DNA of 64,000 nucleotides from Streptomyces olivochromogenes (GCF_001514115.1 NZ_KQ948481.1:1142-65141); one strand, 5' to 3'; positions 1-7,655 are shown, numbered from the stretch's first letter. Notes: a model not told the origin generated them from the sequence alone. Made by a program: numbers and translations.

Positions 1-1331
1 GACTCTGACGACTTCGACGGCTTGCCCGACTCCGAGGACTTCGACGGCTTGCCCGACTCCGAGGACTTCGACGGCTTGCCCGACTCCGACGGCTTGGAGG
101 GCTTACCCGACTCCGAGGACTTGCCCGACTCCGAGGACTTCGACGGCTTACCCGACTCGGACGGCTTGGAGGGCTTGGAGGGCTTACCCGACTCCGACGA
201 CTTCGACGGCTTGCCCGACTCGGAGGACTCCGACGGCTTGCTCGGTCCCTGTGAGGTGTTGCCGTTCGAGGGTGTCTGGTCCCTGCCCGGCGTGGACGGC
301 TTCGGTGGCGGCGGGGGCGGGGGCGGTGTCGTCTTCTTGTCGTGCCGGCCGCGGTGGTCGCCCTGGTCCCGGGTGAACCATTCGCCCTTCTTGTGGCCCG
401 CCACGACGAACTTCTCCACCGGGCGGGGCGCCGGCGCGACGACGACCACGTGCGAGGGCCGGTAGCCGGACCACGACTGGCCCACCGGCTTGGGGTCGGC
501 AGCCTGCTGCGCGGCCGGCGGTGTCAGCGGGTTCCCGCAGGCGCAGCGCACCCGCGGTACTCCGCGGTCGTCGACCAGGACGGCGGTGCCCGCCTGCAGC
601 ACGGCCTGATAGCTGGTGGCAGAACCGTTGCGGTAGCCGTGGTTGGTGACCCGGGTGTCCGCCCGGAGCTGTACGGGGGTGAGGGTGCGCAGATAGCCGG
701 GGACGGCGGAGGGCTGGATGCCCAGCACCGAGGCGAAGGCCGCGTTCTTCGACGGGGCCGCCTTGAGGGCGGTGATCTGCTTCTCCACATCGCAGCTGGC
801 GACGTTGCGTGTCCCGCCGTAGAGGCCGGGGGCGTCGCCGTTCACGCTCCGTACCGCGTTGCCCGTGCCCGTGCCCGTGCCCGTGCCCGTGGCCGTGGAG
901 GGCAGCGAGGGTGTCGCCGTCGGCGCGGTGCCCTCCTTCGCGGTCGACTCCGTGAACGGGTCCGCGCCCGTGCTCCCGGCGGACTGCAGGAAGACCTCGC
1001 CCCGCTGCTGGTTCGAGGTGTCGTCGGAGCGGGTGAACACCAGGATCAGGGCCACCGCCGCCACGATGGCGGTGGCGACCACGGCCACCCGGGGCGCGGA
1101 CTTCCACCACGGGTGGTGCGGGCCCTCGTCGCCGCCCCCGCCGCCGGGTCCGCCGGGCGGCGGGGGCGGGGGCCCCGACCGTCCGCCGCCGGGGCGGGTT
1201 TCGGCGTCCGGGGGTGTGGGCCGGTCCGGCTGGGAAGGTCCCGCCAGCGGCCCCGACGGAGGACCTTTGGGACGGTCGGACGACGGTTGGGACGACGACG
1301 GTTCGATGCTCACGAGCTCCACTCCCGGCAT
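1..1331 (-). CDS. DUF6777-like membrane-anchored protein, C-terminus cut by window edge
   Basis: The minus frame from an ATG at 1331 stays open to base 1, so at least 443 codons are present and the C-terminus lies outside the window. The N-terminal 75 or so residues are Pro/Gly/Ser-rich and cytosolic in character. One membrane segment follows (VAVVATAIVAAVALILVF), then an extracellular domain with few Cys residues that resembles the DUF6777 family of Streptomyces. A (GT)n linker comes from a CCCGTG tandem repeat near 870-892. The C-terminal tail is a low-complexity ladder of SESGKPSK-type units encoded by 1-240. Function is unknown; a wall-spanning stalk is plausible. The family call is from memory of its architecture. 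Confidence 0.5.
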   Translation of the reverse strand, partial: MPGVELVSIEPSSSQPSSDRPKGPPSGPLAGPSQPDRPTPPDAETRPGGGRSGPPPPPPGGPGGGGGDEGPHHPWWKSAPRVAVVATAIVAAVALILVFTRSDDTSNQQRGEVFLQSAGSTGADPFTESTAKEGTAPTATPSLPSTATGTGTGTGTGNAVRSVNGDAPGLYGGTRNVASCDVEKQITALKAAPSKNAAFASVLGIQPSAVPGYLRTLTPVQLRADTRVTNHGYRNGSATSYQAVLQAGTAVLVDDRGVPRVRCACGNPLTPPAAQQAADPKPVGQSWSGYRPSHVVVVAPAPRPVEKFVVAGHKKGEWFTRDQGDHRGRHDKKTTPPPPPPPPKPSTPGRDQTPSNGNTSQGPSKPSESSESGKPSKSSESGKPSKPSKPSESGKPSKSSESGKSSESGKPSKPSESGKPSKSSESGKPSKSSESGKPSKSSE

Positions 1332-1573
1332 CGGGGCCTGCGGCACACAGGCCAGCGGCACAGCCTCAGGAAACCCGCAACACAACCTCCTGCCGTCGGC
1401 CCCGCGCCCGCCGCCCGTCGGTTCCTCTTCACACCATTGTGTGCGGCCGTCCCGCACACCTCGCAAGCCGACGGCCCCGCACCCGGCAGGAGCGGACAGG
1501 GCCGGACCGGGGGCGCGGCGGCGTACGGCCGGACGGGCGTACGGCGTACCCCGACCGGGTGTACGGCGTGCGG

Positions 1574-2647
1574 CTATCCGGGGGTACGGCCGAAGACCGG
1601 CCGGGCCCACCCCGGCGGATCCGGCACCGGCTCCGGCACCGGATCGGGCACCGGATCGGGTGCCCGCGCGGCTTCGGCGACCGCGGGGACCACCTGGGTC
1701 GGCGCGTGCACGTCCTTGCCGACAGCGGCAGCGGCGCCCGCACCGCCCGCGGCGGCCCGCAGGGCCGCCACGAACTCCAGGCAGGAGTCGTAACGGTCCT
1801 CGGGGACCTTCGCCAGGGCCTTGGTCAGCACGCCGTCCAGCGCCGGCGGGATGCCCGGCCGTTGCTCGCTCAGGGGCGGCGGCTGGTCGTACTGGTGCGC
1901 CCACAGCAGCGCCATGTCGTCGTCCCGCTGGAAGGGCGGGGCGCCCGCGAGGGTTTCGTAGACGACGCAGGCGAAGCCGTACAGGTCGCACCGGCCGTCC
2001 ACGGGGCGGCCCGAGATCTGCTCCGGGGCCACGTAGTCGAGCGTGCCGACGAACTCGCCGACGGTCGTGAACCCGGTCAGCGACAGCGACTTCTTCGTCA
2101 GCCCGAAATCCGTGAGGTACACGTACTCGGGATGATCACTGTCCGTGCCCCGGGCCACCAGGATGTTGCCGGGCTTGACGTCCCGGTGCACCAGGTCGTG
2201 TTCATGGGCCGCGTCCAGCGCCGACGCCACCTGCCCGGCGATCCGCAGCGCGGTCGTCACCGGCAGCGGGCCGTCCCGGTCGAGCAGGGCCCGCAGATCC
2301 AGCCCCGAGACGTACCGCATGGCGATGTACAGGACACCATCCGTCTCACCGGCCTCGAAGACCGGCACGATGTGCGGGTGGTCGATGGCGGCGGCCACCA
2401 GCGACTCGTGCGTGAAGCGGCGCCGGAAGGTGTCGTTGCGGGCCAGTTCCGGGGCGAGCAGTTTCAGCGCGACCGTACGGTCCAGACGCAGGTCCTTGGC
2501 GCAGTACACGACGGCCATGCCCCCACGGCCGATCTCGCGCTCCACCCGGTAGCCCGCGATCTGGGCCCCGATCAGGCCCGAGGCCCGGCCGGAGTACAGC
2601 TCCATGCCCCCCGACGCCGTACCCATCACACACCGCCGCCGGCCCAC
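1574..2647 (-). CDS. Ser/Thr protein kinase (PknB-like catalytic domain)
   Basis: A 357-aa Hanks-type kinase. Visible motifs in order are the glycine loop (IGRGGMAVVY), the ATP lysine (VALKLLAPE), HRDVKPGNIL, the metal-binding TDFG, and YVAPEQ. The kinase domain ends near residue 290. A Pro/Ala-rich tail follows, with no PASTA repeat or transmembrane segment, so the enzyme looks cytosolic. In-frame ATGs also exist at 2626 and 2605, and the true start could be any of the three. It lies upstream of, and on the same strand as, the DUF6777 gene with a 242-bp gap. Kinase and DUF6777 genes may work together, but no substrate can be inferred. It is probably outside the biosynthetic cluster proper. 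Confidence 0.5.
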   Translation of the reverse strand: MGRRRCVMGTASGGMELYSGRASGLIGAQIAGYRVEREIGRGGMAVVYCAKDLRLDRTVALKLLAPELARNDTFRRRFTHESLVAAAIDHPHIVPVFEAGETDGVLYIAMRYVSGLDLRALLDRDGPLPVTTALRIAGQVASALDAAHEHDLVHRDVKPGNILVARGTDSDHPEYVYLTDFGLTKKSLSLTGFTTVGEFVGTLDYVAPEQISGRPVDGRCDLYGFACVVYETLAGAPPFQRDDDMALLWAHQYDQPPPLSEQRPGIPPALDGVLTKALAKVPEDRYDSCLEFVAALRAAAGGAGAAAAVGKDVHAPTQVVPAVAEAARAPDPVPDPVPEPVPDPPGWARPVFGRTPG

Positions 2648-2851
2648 CGTGCGAGCGCCCCGGGACAGCCCCCCGCGCCGCCGGAACCGACTCCCGGAGC
2701 GGGTCCCGGCGCAGCCGTGTGGACGGGCCGCTCACCCATGCCCGAATTCTATCCAGCGCTTTCTCCGGGCGCTTGATCACGGCCGGTCCGCGGACGGGCG
2801 TCCCGGACGCGTCCTTCGGGTTCGGGGCCGGGTTCGGGGCCGGGGTCAGGG

Positions 2852-4189
2852 TCAGGGCGTGGGGCACAGGGTCAGGTGGCGGCGGGCGGACGGCCGGGGC
2901 CGGGGGCCCGGAGGCGGGACCGGGGCCGGGGCAGAGGCGAGGGCGGGAGTGGGGGTGGGGGTGGGGGTGCGGGTGGGGCGGGGGCGTTGCGCACCGGCGG
3001 TCTCCTCGCGGACGACTTCCCGCAGGGCGCGGCCGAAGCGGGCGATGTCCTGGGGGGTGGTGTCGGGGCCGAGGGAGGCGCGCAGGGCGGTGGTGGCGCC
3101 GGAGCGGGGCAGGTGGAGCGGGGTTTCCTGCGCGACCGTCTTCCACAGGACGACACCGCGGGCCGCCAGCCGGCGGCGGACGAGCGCGGCGGGCAGGTCG
3201 CGGTGACGGAAGGCGAGGATGGCGGACTGGACCCGGCCCGGGGCGATCAGCTCGGTGCCGGGGCACTCCTCGACGGCGGCGCGCAGGGCGGGCAGGAGCC
3301 CCTGCCCGGCCAGGCCGGCGGGCCCGTCGGTGGAAGCCGCGGCAGTGGTGGCCGTGTGGTGGGCCAGGGCGGCGTTCAGGCCCGCGACGGCCGCGTTCGG
3401 CGGCAGGGGGCGGTGGGCGGAGGCGTCCTCGAACGCGGCACGCAGCCGGGGCGCCAGGAAGGCGAACCCGACGGCGTACGGGCCGCGCAGGAACCGCCAG
3501 CCGTCCCCCGTGAGCAGCTGGCAGCCGATGCGCCCGGCATCCACGGGGAGCTGGCCGGCGGAGTAGGAGGCGTCGACGGCGTACACGCACCGGTACGGGG
3601 CGAGGATCTGCCCGATCTCCTCGACCGGGTTGACGATTCCGCAGCCGGAGGGGACGTGGACGACCGAGACGAGGGCGACGTCGTCGTCGATGTGCCGGGC
3701 CATCCACTCCAGGTCCAGGTCCCCGTCCTCACGCAGCGGGACGACCTCCACCGTGCAGCGGGTGCGGTCGCGCAGGGCGTAGAGGGCGGTCAGGCGGGCG
3801 GCGCTCTCATAAGGGGTCGTCCAGACGCGCTCGCCGCGGCCGGGGGCGAGGCGGGAGACCAGCGCGTCGAAGGCGCCGGCGGCGTCCGTGACGACGACGG
3901 TGTCGGCGGCCGGGACGCCGAGCAGAGCGCCGAGGCGCTCGTGGACCTCGGTGCGCAGGACGTCCTCGAGGTCCTCCTCGAGCTCGTGCGGGCCGTAGCG
4001 GTCCTCGCGGCTCGCGCAGTCGGCGACGAGTGCGCGGACGGCGGCGGGCATGGTGCCCCAGCCCGCCGTGTCCAGGTGGACCGTCCGGCCCTCCTGGTCG
4101 GCGGGCTCCGTGCGGTCGTCCGTGCCGTACGCGTGGTCCGTGCCGTACGTGTGGTCCCTGTGGTCCGTGGATGACGGCGTCGCGTTCAT
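2852..4189 (-). CDS. Class V aminotransferase-like PLP-fold protein lacking the usual PLP lysine
   Basis: A 445-aa member of the class V aminotransferase / cysteine desulfurase / isopenicillin-N-epimerase fold. Recognisable blocks are the N-terminal AGWGTMP segment, VVVTDAAGAFDALVSRL, VVHVPSGCGIVNPVEEIG and VYAVDASYSAGQLPVD. At the position where family members have the Schiff-base lysine (consensus gHKfLRGP) this protein reads GDGWRFLRGP, with Arg before FLRGP. Ordinary PLP catalysis is therefore doubtful. The start at 4189 (MNATPSS) has an AGG about 10 nt upstream; the longer frame from 4243 would run through the 4218-4240 operator. The tail is Pro-rich (TPTPTPTP). It is divergent from the IGWP-repeat peptide gene and shares its operator region. 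The by-eye alignment is local but clear at FLRGP. Confidence 0.5.
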   Translation of the reverse strand: MNATPSSTDHRDHTYGTDHAYGTDDRTEPADQEGRTVHLDTAGWGTMPAAVRALVADCASREDRYGPHELEEDLEDVLRTEVHERLGALLGVPAADTVVVTDAAGAFDALVSRLAPGRGERVWTTPYESAARLTALYALRDRTRCTVEVVPLREDGDLDLEWMARHIDDDVALVSVVHVPSGCGIVNPVEEIGQILAPYRCVYAVDASYSAGQLPVDAGRIGCQLLTGDGWRFLRGPYAVGFAFLAPRLRAAFEDASAHRPLPPNAAVAGLNAALAHHTATTAAASTDGPAGLAGQGLLPALRAAVEECPGTELIAPGRVQSAILAFRHRDLPAALVRRRLAARGVVLWKTVAQETPLHLPRSGATTALRASLGPDTTPQDIARFGRALREVVREETAGAQRPRPTRTPTPTPTPALASAPAPVPPPGPRPRPSARRHLTLCPTP

Positions 4190-4217
4190 TTCCGGGGCCT
4201 CCCCCGCTGTCGCCAAA

Positions 4218-4240
4218 TATTGCCAACTTGCTTGGCAATA
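4218..4240. promoter_or_regulatory. Inverted-repeat operator 1 (TTGCCAA-N5-TTGGCAA)
   Basis: The arms TATTGCCAA and TTGGCAATA are perfect 9-bp complements separated by CTTGC. The site ends 29 bp upstream of the aminotransferase-like start at 4189, so it could act as an operator for that gene. The same core recurs at 4459-4477, and related words occur at 7588-7620 and 58001-58017. Confidence 0.5.
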
Positions 4241-4361
4241 CATTGCCTAGCGTGAGGCCGTGATGGCAACGGGGGCTCCGGCGACGCTCTAGCGGAGGGG
4301 CCGCGAAAGTGCTGTTCAACCCCCTCGGGTTCGGCTCCGCACGGCCCCCGGAGCGGGGTGT

Positions 4362-4381
4362 TTGACAAACTTTGCCAGGCA
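4362..4381. promoter_or_regulatory. Degenerate operator resembling the XRE-gene upstream site
   Basis: The sequence TTGACAAACTTTGCCAGGCA contains CAAAC-TTTGCCAGGC. The same string, with one extra C, occurs at 58003-58018 upstream of the XRE-TPR regulator. This is a direct sequence link between the two IGWP loci. Confidence 0.5.
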
Positions 4382-4458
4382 TCTGCGCAGGCGGTACGGC
4401 GTCTCTCGCCGGCCTCCAGCCCATCTCCAGCGAATACCGAGCAGATCCCGAGGAGGCG

Positions 4459-4477
4459 TTGCCAAGCTTCTTGGCAA
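4459..4477. promoter_or_regulatory. Inverted-repeat operator 2 upstream of IGWP-repeat peptide
   Basis: Perfect 7-bp arms TTGCCAA and TTGGCAA are separated by GCTTC. The site is 46 bp upstream of the ATG at 4523, where it could overlap or flank the promoter. A partial third half-site (TTACCAA) follows at about 4482. Confidence 0.5.
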
Positions 4478-4522
4478 GAAGTTACCAACGCAGATTCGCT
4501 TCATTGCCACGGAGGAGCTGTC

Positions 4523-4981
4523 ATGAAGAACCTCGTCGCCCGCCTCGCCGTCACCGCCGTCACCGCCGCCGTCGCCTCCGCCGTACTCACCGCCGGCGGC
4601 ATCAGCACCGCCGCGGACGGCATCGGCTGGCCCAAGGCGGCGAGCACCACGACCGCCTCCTCCTCCATCGGCTGGCCGAGGACGGCCGGCACCGTCTCCG
4701 CCGCCTCCGCGGAGGGCAGCATCGGCTGGCCCAAGACCACCACCGCCTCCGCCACGGACGACATCGGCTGGCCGAAGGTCACCGTCGTCTCGGCGAACGG
4801 CGACATCGGCTGGCCCAAGACCACCGCCACCACCGCCTCCGCCACCGACGACATCGGCTGGCCGAAGGTCACCGTCGTCTCGGCGAACGGCGACATCGGC
4901 TGGCCCAAGACCACCGCCACCACCGTCTCCGCCACCGACGACATCGGCTGGCCGGTCGCGGGCGGCAGCGCGGCCGTCTGA
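4523..4981 (+). CDS. Secreted precursor with eight IGWP(K/R) repeats, candidate signalling peptide
   Basis: A 152-aa protein started by ATG after GGAGGAG (4511-4517). The N-terminus is a classic Sec signal: MKNLVARL, then a hydrophobic Ala/Val/Thr stretch, and a likely cut after ISTAA. The mature part contains IGWP eight times, spaced 14-18 residues apart. Seven copies are followed by K or R and the last by V. The commonest context is D-D/G-D-I-G-W-P-K, joined by Thr/Ser/Ala/Val linkers; units 4-5 and 6-7 are near-identical duplicates. A multi-copy motif with basic residues after each copy looks like a peptide-pheromone precursor cut by an extracellular protease. It has no Cys and no enzyme domain. 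A related motif is encoded at 58179-58355 beside an XRE-TPR regulator. The function is inferred, not known. Confidence 0.5.
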   Translation: MKNLVARLAVTAVTAAVASAVLTAGGISTAADGIGWPKAASTTTASSSIGWPRTAGTVSAASAEGSIGWPKTTTASATDDIGWPKVTVVSANGDIGWPKTTATTASATDDIGWPKVTVVSANGDIGWPKTTATTVSATDDIGWPVAGGSAAV

Positions 4982-5102
4982 GGGTGCCGCCCGCCCTCGC
5001 GCGGCCGCCCCGTCGCGCGCCGCCCGCGGAACGCTCCCCCGCCGCTCCCCGTACGACGTCCACCGGACCACCACCCACCGGACCACCCGCCGAACCCGTG
5101 AG

Positions 5103-5134
5103 GCCCCCGCCGGCAGCAGCACCGTGGCGGGGGC
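5103..5134 (+). terminator. Hairpin terminator after IGWP-repeat gene
   Basis: GCCCCCGCC (5103-5111) and GGCGGGGGC (5126-5134) form a perfect 9-bp stem with a 14-nt loop, 120 bp beyond the stop codon. There is no U-tract, as is common for Streptomyces terminators. Confidence 0.5.
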
Positions 5135-5259
5135 TTCGGTCATGTCCCGGGGCGGGCCTGCGGCCTGAGCGGGCGTCCACGGCAACTCGAGCGGGACGCG
5201 GCACGGTGCTGCCCGGAGCACCGCTTCGCCTCTCCCGTGTCCCGGAAGGAAGTCGCCCA

Positions 5260-5583
5260 ATGGCCCACGCACCGTGGAACGCGAAATTCGAGGACGTCCT
5301 GCGCCAGGGCCTGCCGGGACTCGGCAAGGACAAGGAGCCTGCCGCCGACATCCCGATGGAGGCCTACGGGCTGGACTCCATGGCGCTCATCGGCATCGTC
5401 AGCGCGCTGGAGTCCGCGTTCCGCGTCAGCCTCGCCGGCCAGATCGTCGTCCCGGTGCACGCCCTGACCGCCGGCCATCTCTGGGGCATCCTCTCCGCCG
5501 CGCTGGCCCCGGCATGGGACGAGAGCCGGCCCGCCGCGGCCGCCCGCCGCACGCGCGACCTGGGCCCCTGGGCCGTGGCCTGA
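5260..5583 (+). CDS. Free-standing acyl/peptidyl carrier protein
   Basis: A 107-aa carrier protein with ATG at 5260 after GGAAGGAAG (5243-5251). The four-helix fold is recognisable, with the phosphopantetheine serine in YGLDSMALIGI at residues 32-42, so this carrier looks functional. The partner is unknown: it could hold an amino- or aryl-acyl group activated by one of the AMP-binding proteins in the window, or serve the degenerate condensation proteins. It lies 279 bp after the IGWP-repeat gene, beyond a terminator hairpin, so it probably has its own promoter. The Ala/Arg-rich C-terminal 20 residues are not part of the carrier fold. It is distinct from the polyketide ACP at 51230-51652. Confidence 0.5.
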   Translation: MAHAPWNAKFEDVLRQGLPGLGKDKEPAADIPMEAYGLDSMALIGIVSALESAFRVSLAGQIVVPVHALTAGHLWGILSAALAPAWDESRPAAAARRTRDLGPWAVA

Positions 5584-5613
5584 GCGCCGACGGGATACCG
5601 GCCCGGTAGTTGA

Positions 5614-6279
5614 CTAATCGCCGACGAACGTGACCGTCTCGTCGAGCGGCGCCCGGCCCGTACGGGTGTAATCCACCGTGACGTCCTCGAAGCCGATCGA
5701 CATGCCGCAGAAGAGGATGAGCTCGTCCGGGGGTGACAGGACCTCCGCGACGGTCTTGCGGTACTTCGCCCACGCCATCTGCGTGCAGCTGTGCAGCCCT
5801 TCGGCGCGCAGCAGCAGCATGACGGTCTGCAGATACATGCCGACGTCGGACCACTGGGCCACGCCCAGGTCGCGGTCGATGTAGCAGAACAGAGCGGCGG
5901 GGGCGCCGAAACAGTCCCAGTTCGCGGAAGCGGCCCTCTGGCGCGCCTCCATGTCCTGGCGCGCAATGCCGAGTGCGCCGTAGCGCTGCTCGCCGAAGGC
6001 GGATCGGCGTTCGCGGTACGGGGACTTCAGTGCGGGCGGGTACTGCTCGTACTCCGGCTCGTCCCAGGGGTCGCCCGCGGCCAGGCGCTCGCCGGCGCGC
6101 TTCTTGAGTTCGGCCAGTGGTCCGCCGGTCAGCACGTAGGTGTGCCACGGCTGGAGGTTCGATCCCGACGGTGCCCAAGCGGCGCCGGACAGCACCCGCT
6201 CCAGCACCTCCCCCGGGACAGGCCGGTCGGTGAATCCGCGCACCGCCCGCCGGGTCGTGACCGCCTCGTAGACGTCCAC
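5614..6279 (-). CDS. Nitroreductase-family FMN oxidoreductase
   Basis: A 221-aa nitroreductase-fold enzyme that starts with GTG at 6279 behind a strong GGAGGGAGGTG. The family signatures TTRRAVRGFTDRPV (residues 8-21), APSGSNLQPWH (36-46) and the C-terminal FCGMSIGFED block are present. Such enzymes bind FMN as dimers and reduce nitro groups, quinones or conjugated carbonyls with NAD(P)H. It is convergent with the carrier-protein gene (30-bp gap) and divergent from the azoreductase remnant. A role in tailoring or redox defence is possible. A paired AT-rich operator lies upstream at 6327-6348. Confidence 0.5.
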   Translation of the reverse strand: MDVYEAVTTRRAVRGFTDRPVPGEVLERVLSGAAWAPSGSNLQPWHTYVLTGGPLAELKKRAGERLAAGDPWDEPEYEQYPPALKSPYRERRSAFGEQRYGALGIARQDMEARQRAASANWDCFGAPAALFCYIDRDLGVAQWSDVGMYLQTVMLLLRAEGLHSCTQMAWAKYRKTVAEVLSPPDELILFCGMSIGFEDVTVDYTRTGRAPLDETVTFVGD

Positions 6280-6326
6280 GATCGCCCACCTCCCTCCGCT
6301 CGACGCGGCACTTTCGTTTCACTCAA

Positions 6327-6348
6327 GATAGTATCACCCGATATCATC
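6327..6348. promoter_or_regulatory. AT-rich operator-like pair GATAGTATC / GATATCATC
   Basis: GATAGTATC (6327-6335) and GATATCATC (6340-6348) are near-complementary 9-mers (7 of 9) with a 4-bp spacer, in the short AT-rich promoter between the nitroreductase gene and the azoreductase remnant. A MarR- or HxlR-type regulator could bind here; the nearby MarR gene is a candidate. Confidence 0.5.
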
Positions 6349-6389
6349 TCATGTTTAACTATTTCCTCGCCCAAATCCCCCTGCCCCTG

Positions 6390-6852
6390 GTCCCCCTCGC
6401 CCCGGTCGGTCGCGGACGCCTTCCGCAGGGCCTGGGAGGAGCGGCACCCGCAGGGCACCGTCATCGACCGCGACCTCGCCGCCGCCCCTGTCCCGCACAT
6501 CACCGCCAACGCCTGGTCCGCCGGATACGCCGCCCCGTGCGAGCAGACCCCGGAGCAGTCCGCCGCGTTCGCCGCGCGCGTGAAGCTCATCGAGGAGCCG
6601 GAGCGGGCGGACGCCGTCCTGATCGGCGCCCCCATGCCCTCAAGGCGTGACTGGACAACGTGCTCCTGCTGGGCCGCACCGCGGGCGAGACTCCCTCGGC
6701 CTGGACCTCGATTTCATCGTCCCCGAACTCACCATGGCCCCCCGCAGAGCGGCCATGTCCGAGCCGCCCCCCTCTACGAGGCCTCCCGCAAGCGCGCCTT
6801 CGAGGACGCGGCCGCCAAGGCCAGACAGCTCGCCGAGCGCCTCGCCGCGTAA
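6390..6852 (+). pseudogene. FMN-dependent NADH-azoreductase (AzoR) remnant
   Basis: Translated pieces match an AzoR-type flavodoxin-fold enzyme. VADAFRRAWEERHPQGTVI, PVPHITANAWSAGY and ADAVLIGAPMP lie in one frame. LKA-stop-LDNVLLLGRTAG follows in a second, where the usual LKAWLD tryptophan codon is TGA near 6653. LGLDLDFIVPELTMAP and PLYEASRKRAFEDAAAKARQLAE appear after further frameshifts. The N-terminal FMN-binding segment is missing. At least one stop and two frameshifts make this a decayed gene. Its neighbour is a MarR regulator, the usual partner of intact azoreductase genes. Confidence 0.5.
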
Positions 6853-6883
6853 CCCCCGGGCCATGGACGCGACGCGGGCGTGC

Positions 6884-7369
6884 TTACGCCTCGCCGCCCG
6901 CGGGGTGGGCGAACCGGGTCAGCAGATCCGTCAACTGCTCGGGCTCGCCGGGTCCCAGTTCGGCAACCAGGCGCTCGGCCAGCGGCGCCGCTGCCACATG
7001 AGCCGCGTCGAAGAGCTCGACGCCCTCAGGCGTGATCTCCACCGCCCGCACCCGCCGGTCCCCCGGAACGTTCTTGCGTACGGCCAGCCCCCTGCGCTCC
7101 AGGTCGTCCACGACCCGCATGATTCCCGCCTTGTCCGACCCCGTCGCCGCCGCCAGGTCCCGCTGCACCGTGGGCCCGCGGTCGACCAGCACGATCAGCA
7201 CGGCGAAATGCCGCAGCTCGATGCCGAGCGGCCGAAGCGCCTCCTCCATCACCGCGGCCGCGCGCCAGTGCGCCCGGCGCAGCAGCAGGCCGAGAGCGAA
7301 GGGCGAAGCGTCCCCGGGGCGGTCGGTCACACGTGAGGGGGTGGTCCGGTGGGGAACGTCGGCGTTCAT
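6884..7369 (-). CDS. MarR-family transcriptional regulator
   Basis: A 161-aa winged-helix regulator. The MarR core is visible: a dimerisation helix at the N-terminus, LRPLGIELRHFAVLIVL, the recognition region QRDLAAATGSDKAGIMRVVDDLE, then the wing (RRGLAVRKNVPGDRRVRAVEIT). It lies next to the azoreductase remnant that it probably once controlled. It may still control the nitroreductase gene through the AT-rich site at 6327-6348, and itself through the palindrome at 7409-7424. The ATG at 7369 is used; the ligand is unknown. It may be a bystander to the cluster. Confidence 0.5.
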   Translation of the reverse strand: MNADVPHRTTPSRVTDRPGDASPFALGLLLRRAHWRAAAVMEEALRPLGIELRHFAVLIVLVDRGPTVQRDLAAATGSDKAGIMRVVDDLERRGLAVRKNVPGDRRVRAVEITPEGVELFDAAHVAAAPLAERLVAELGPGEPEQLTDLLTRFAHPAGGEA

Positions 7370-7408
7370 GGGGCCACATTACCGCCGTCGGTTCGTTCGA
7401 TACGGTCT

Positions 7409-7424
7409 CATTTGAAACTAAATG
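7409..7424. promoter_or_regulatory. CATTT-N6-AAATG palindrome upstream of MarR gene
   Basis: CATTT and AAATG are perfect 5-bp arms around GAAACT, 40 bp upstream of the MarR start. The AT-rich composition stands out and suits a MarR autoregulatory site. Confidence 0.5.
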
Positions 7425-7587
7425 CGGCTCCGTCCGCTGCGGCCCTGCCGCCTCACGCCGGTACGGCTCTACCGGGGCCGGTATCGGTCATCGCCCTTGG
7501 GGAACACGGTCTCGTCGCGTCATCGGGGCGCCGGGGCAGGGGCTCGAGTGGTGCTCCAGTGGTTCGAGACGGCCCCTCAGGATCCCG

Positions 7588-7620
7588 TTGCCAGGATCTT
7601 GGCAAGGTTTTGCCAAGCCT
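7588..7620. promoter_or_regulatory. Operator 3: TTGCCA / CTTGGCAAG / TTTGCCAAG cluster
   Basis: TTGCCA (7588-7593) and TTGGCAA (7599-7605) form an inverted pair with a spacer 1 bp shorter than in operators 1 and 2. A third half-site, TTTGCCAAG, follows at 7609-7617. The part GGCAAGGTTTTGCCAAGCC resembles GGCAAACCTTTGCCAGGCC at 58001-58019. The cluster lies 36-68 bp upstream of the ATG at 7656, so the condensation-like gene is probably in the same regulon as the IGWP peptide. Confidence 0.5.
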
Positions 7621-7655
7621 TCCTTCTGTAGCCGCTGTCGAAGGAGCGAGCCGCG

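Larger units (their letters stand above)
4190..4522. promoter_or_regulatory. Divergent regulatory region dense in TTGCCAA/TTGGCAA half-sites
   Basis: This 333-bp gap separates the aminotransferase-like gene from the IGWP-peptide gene. It is markedly AT-richer than its surroundings. It holds about ten copies or near-copies of TTGCCAA or its complement, at roughly 4212, 4220, 4232, 4243, 4264, 4362, 4371, 4459, 4471, 4482 and 4504. Two form precise inverted repeats and are listed separately. No open reading frame of note is visible inside. The layout suggests cooperative binding of one regulator that controls both divergent genes. Confidence 0.5.

Noticed and set aside
1..240. Regular repeats resembling a CRISPR array or a plus-strand repeat protein
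   Set aside because: The repeats are directly adjacent codon ladders (no unique spacers) and are explained by the SESGKPSK tail of the minus-strand DUF6777 protein.
4372..5259. Long plus frame fused upstream of the carrier protein
   Set aside because: The extension is an Arg/His-rich shadow of the IGWP gene; the carrier has its own GGAAGGAAG site and ATG at 5260.
6351..7001. Plus-strand ORFs over the azoreductase remnant as separate genes
   Set aside because: They are pieces of one decayed gene in shifted frames; the individual ORFs lack ribosome sites and full domains.
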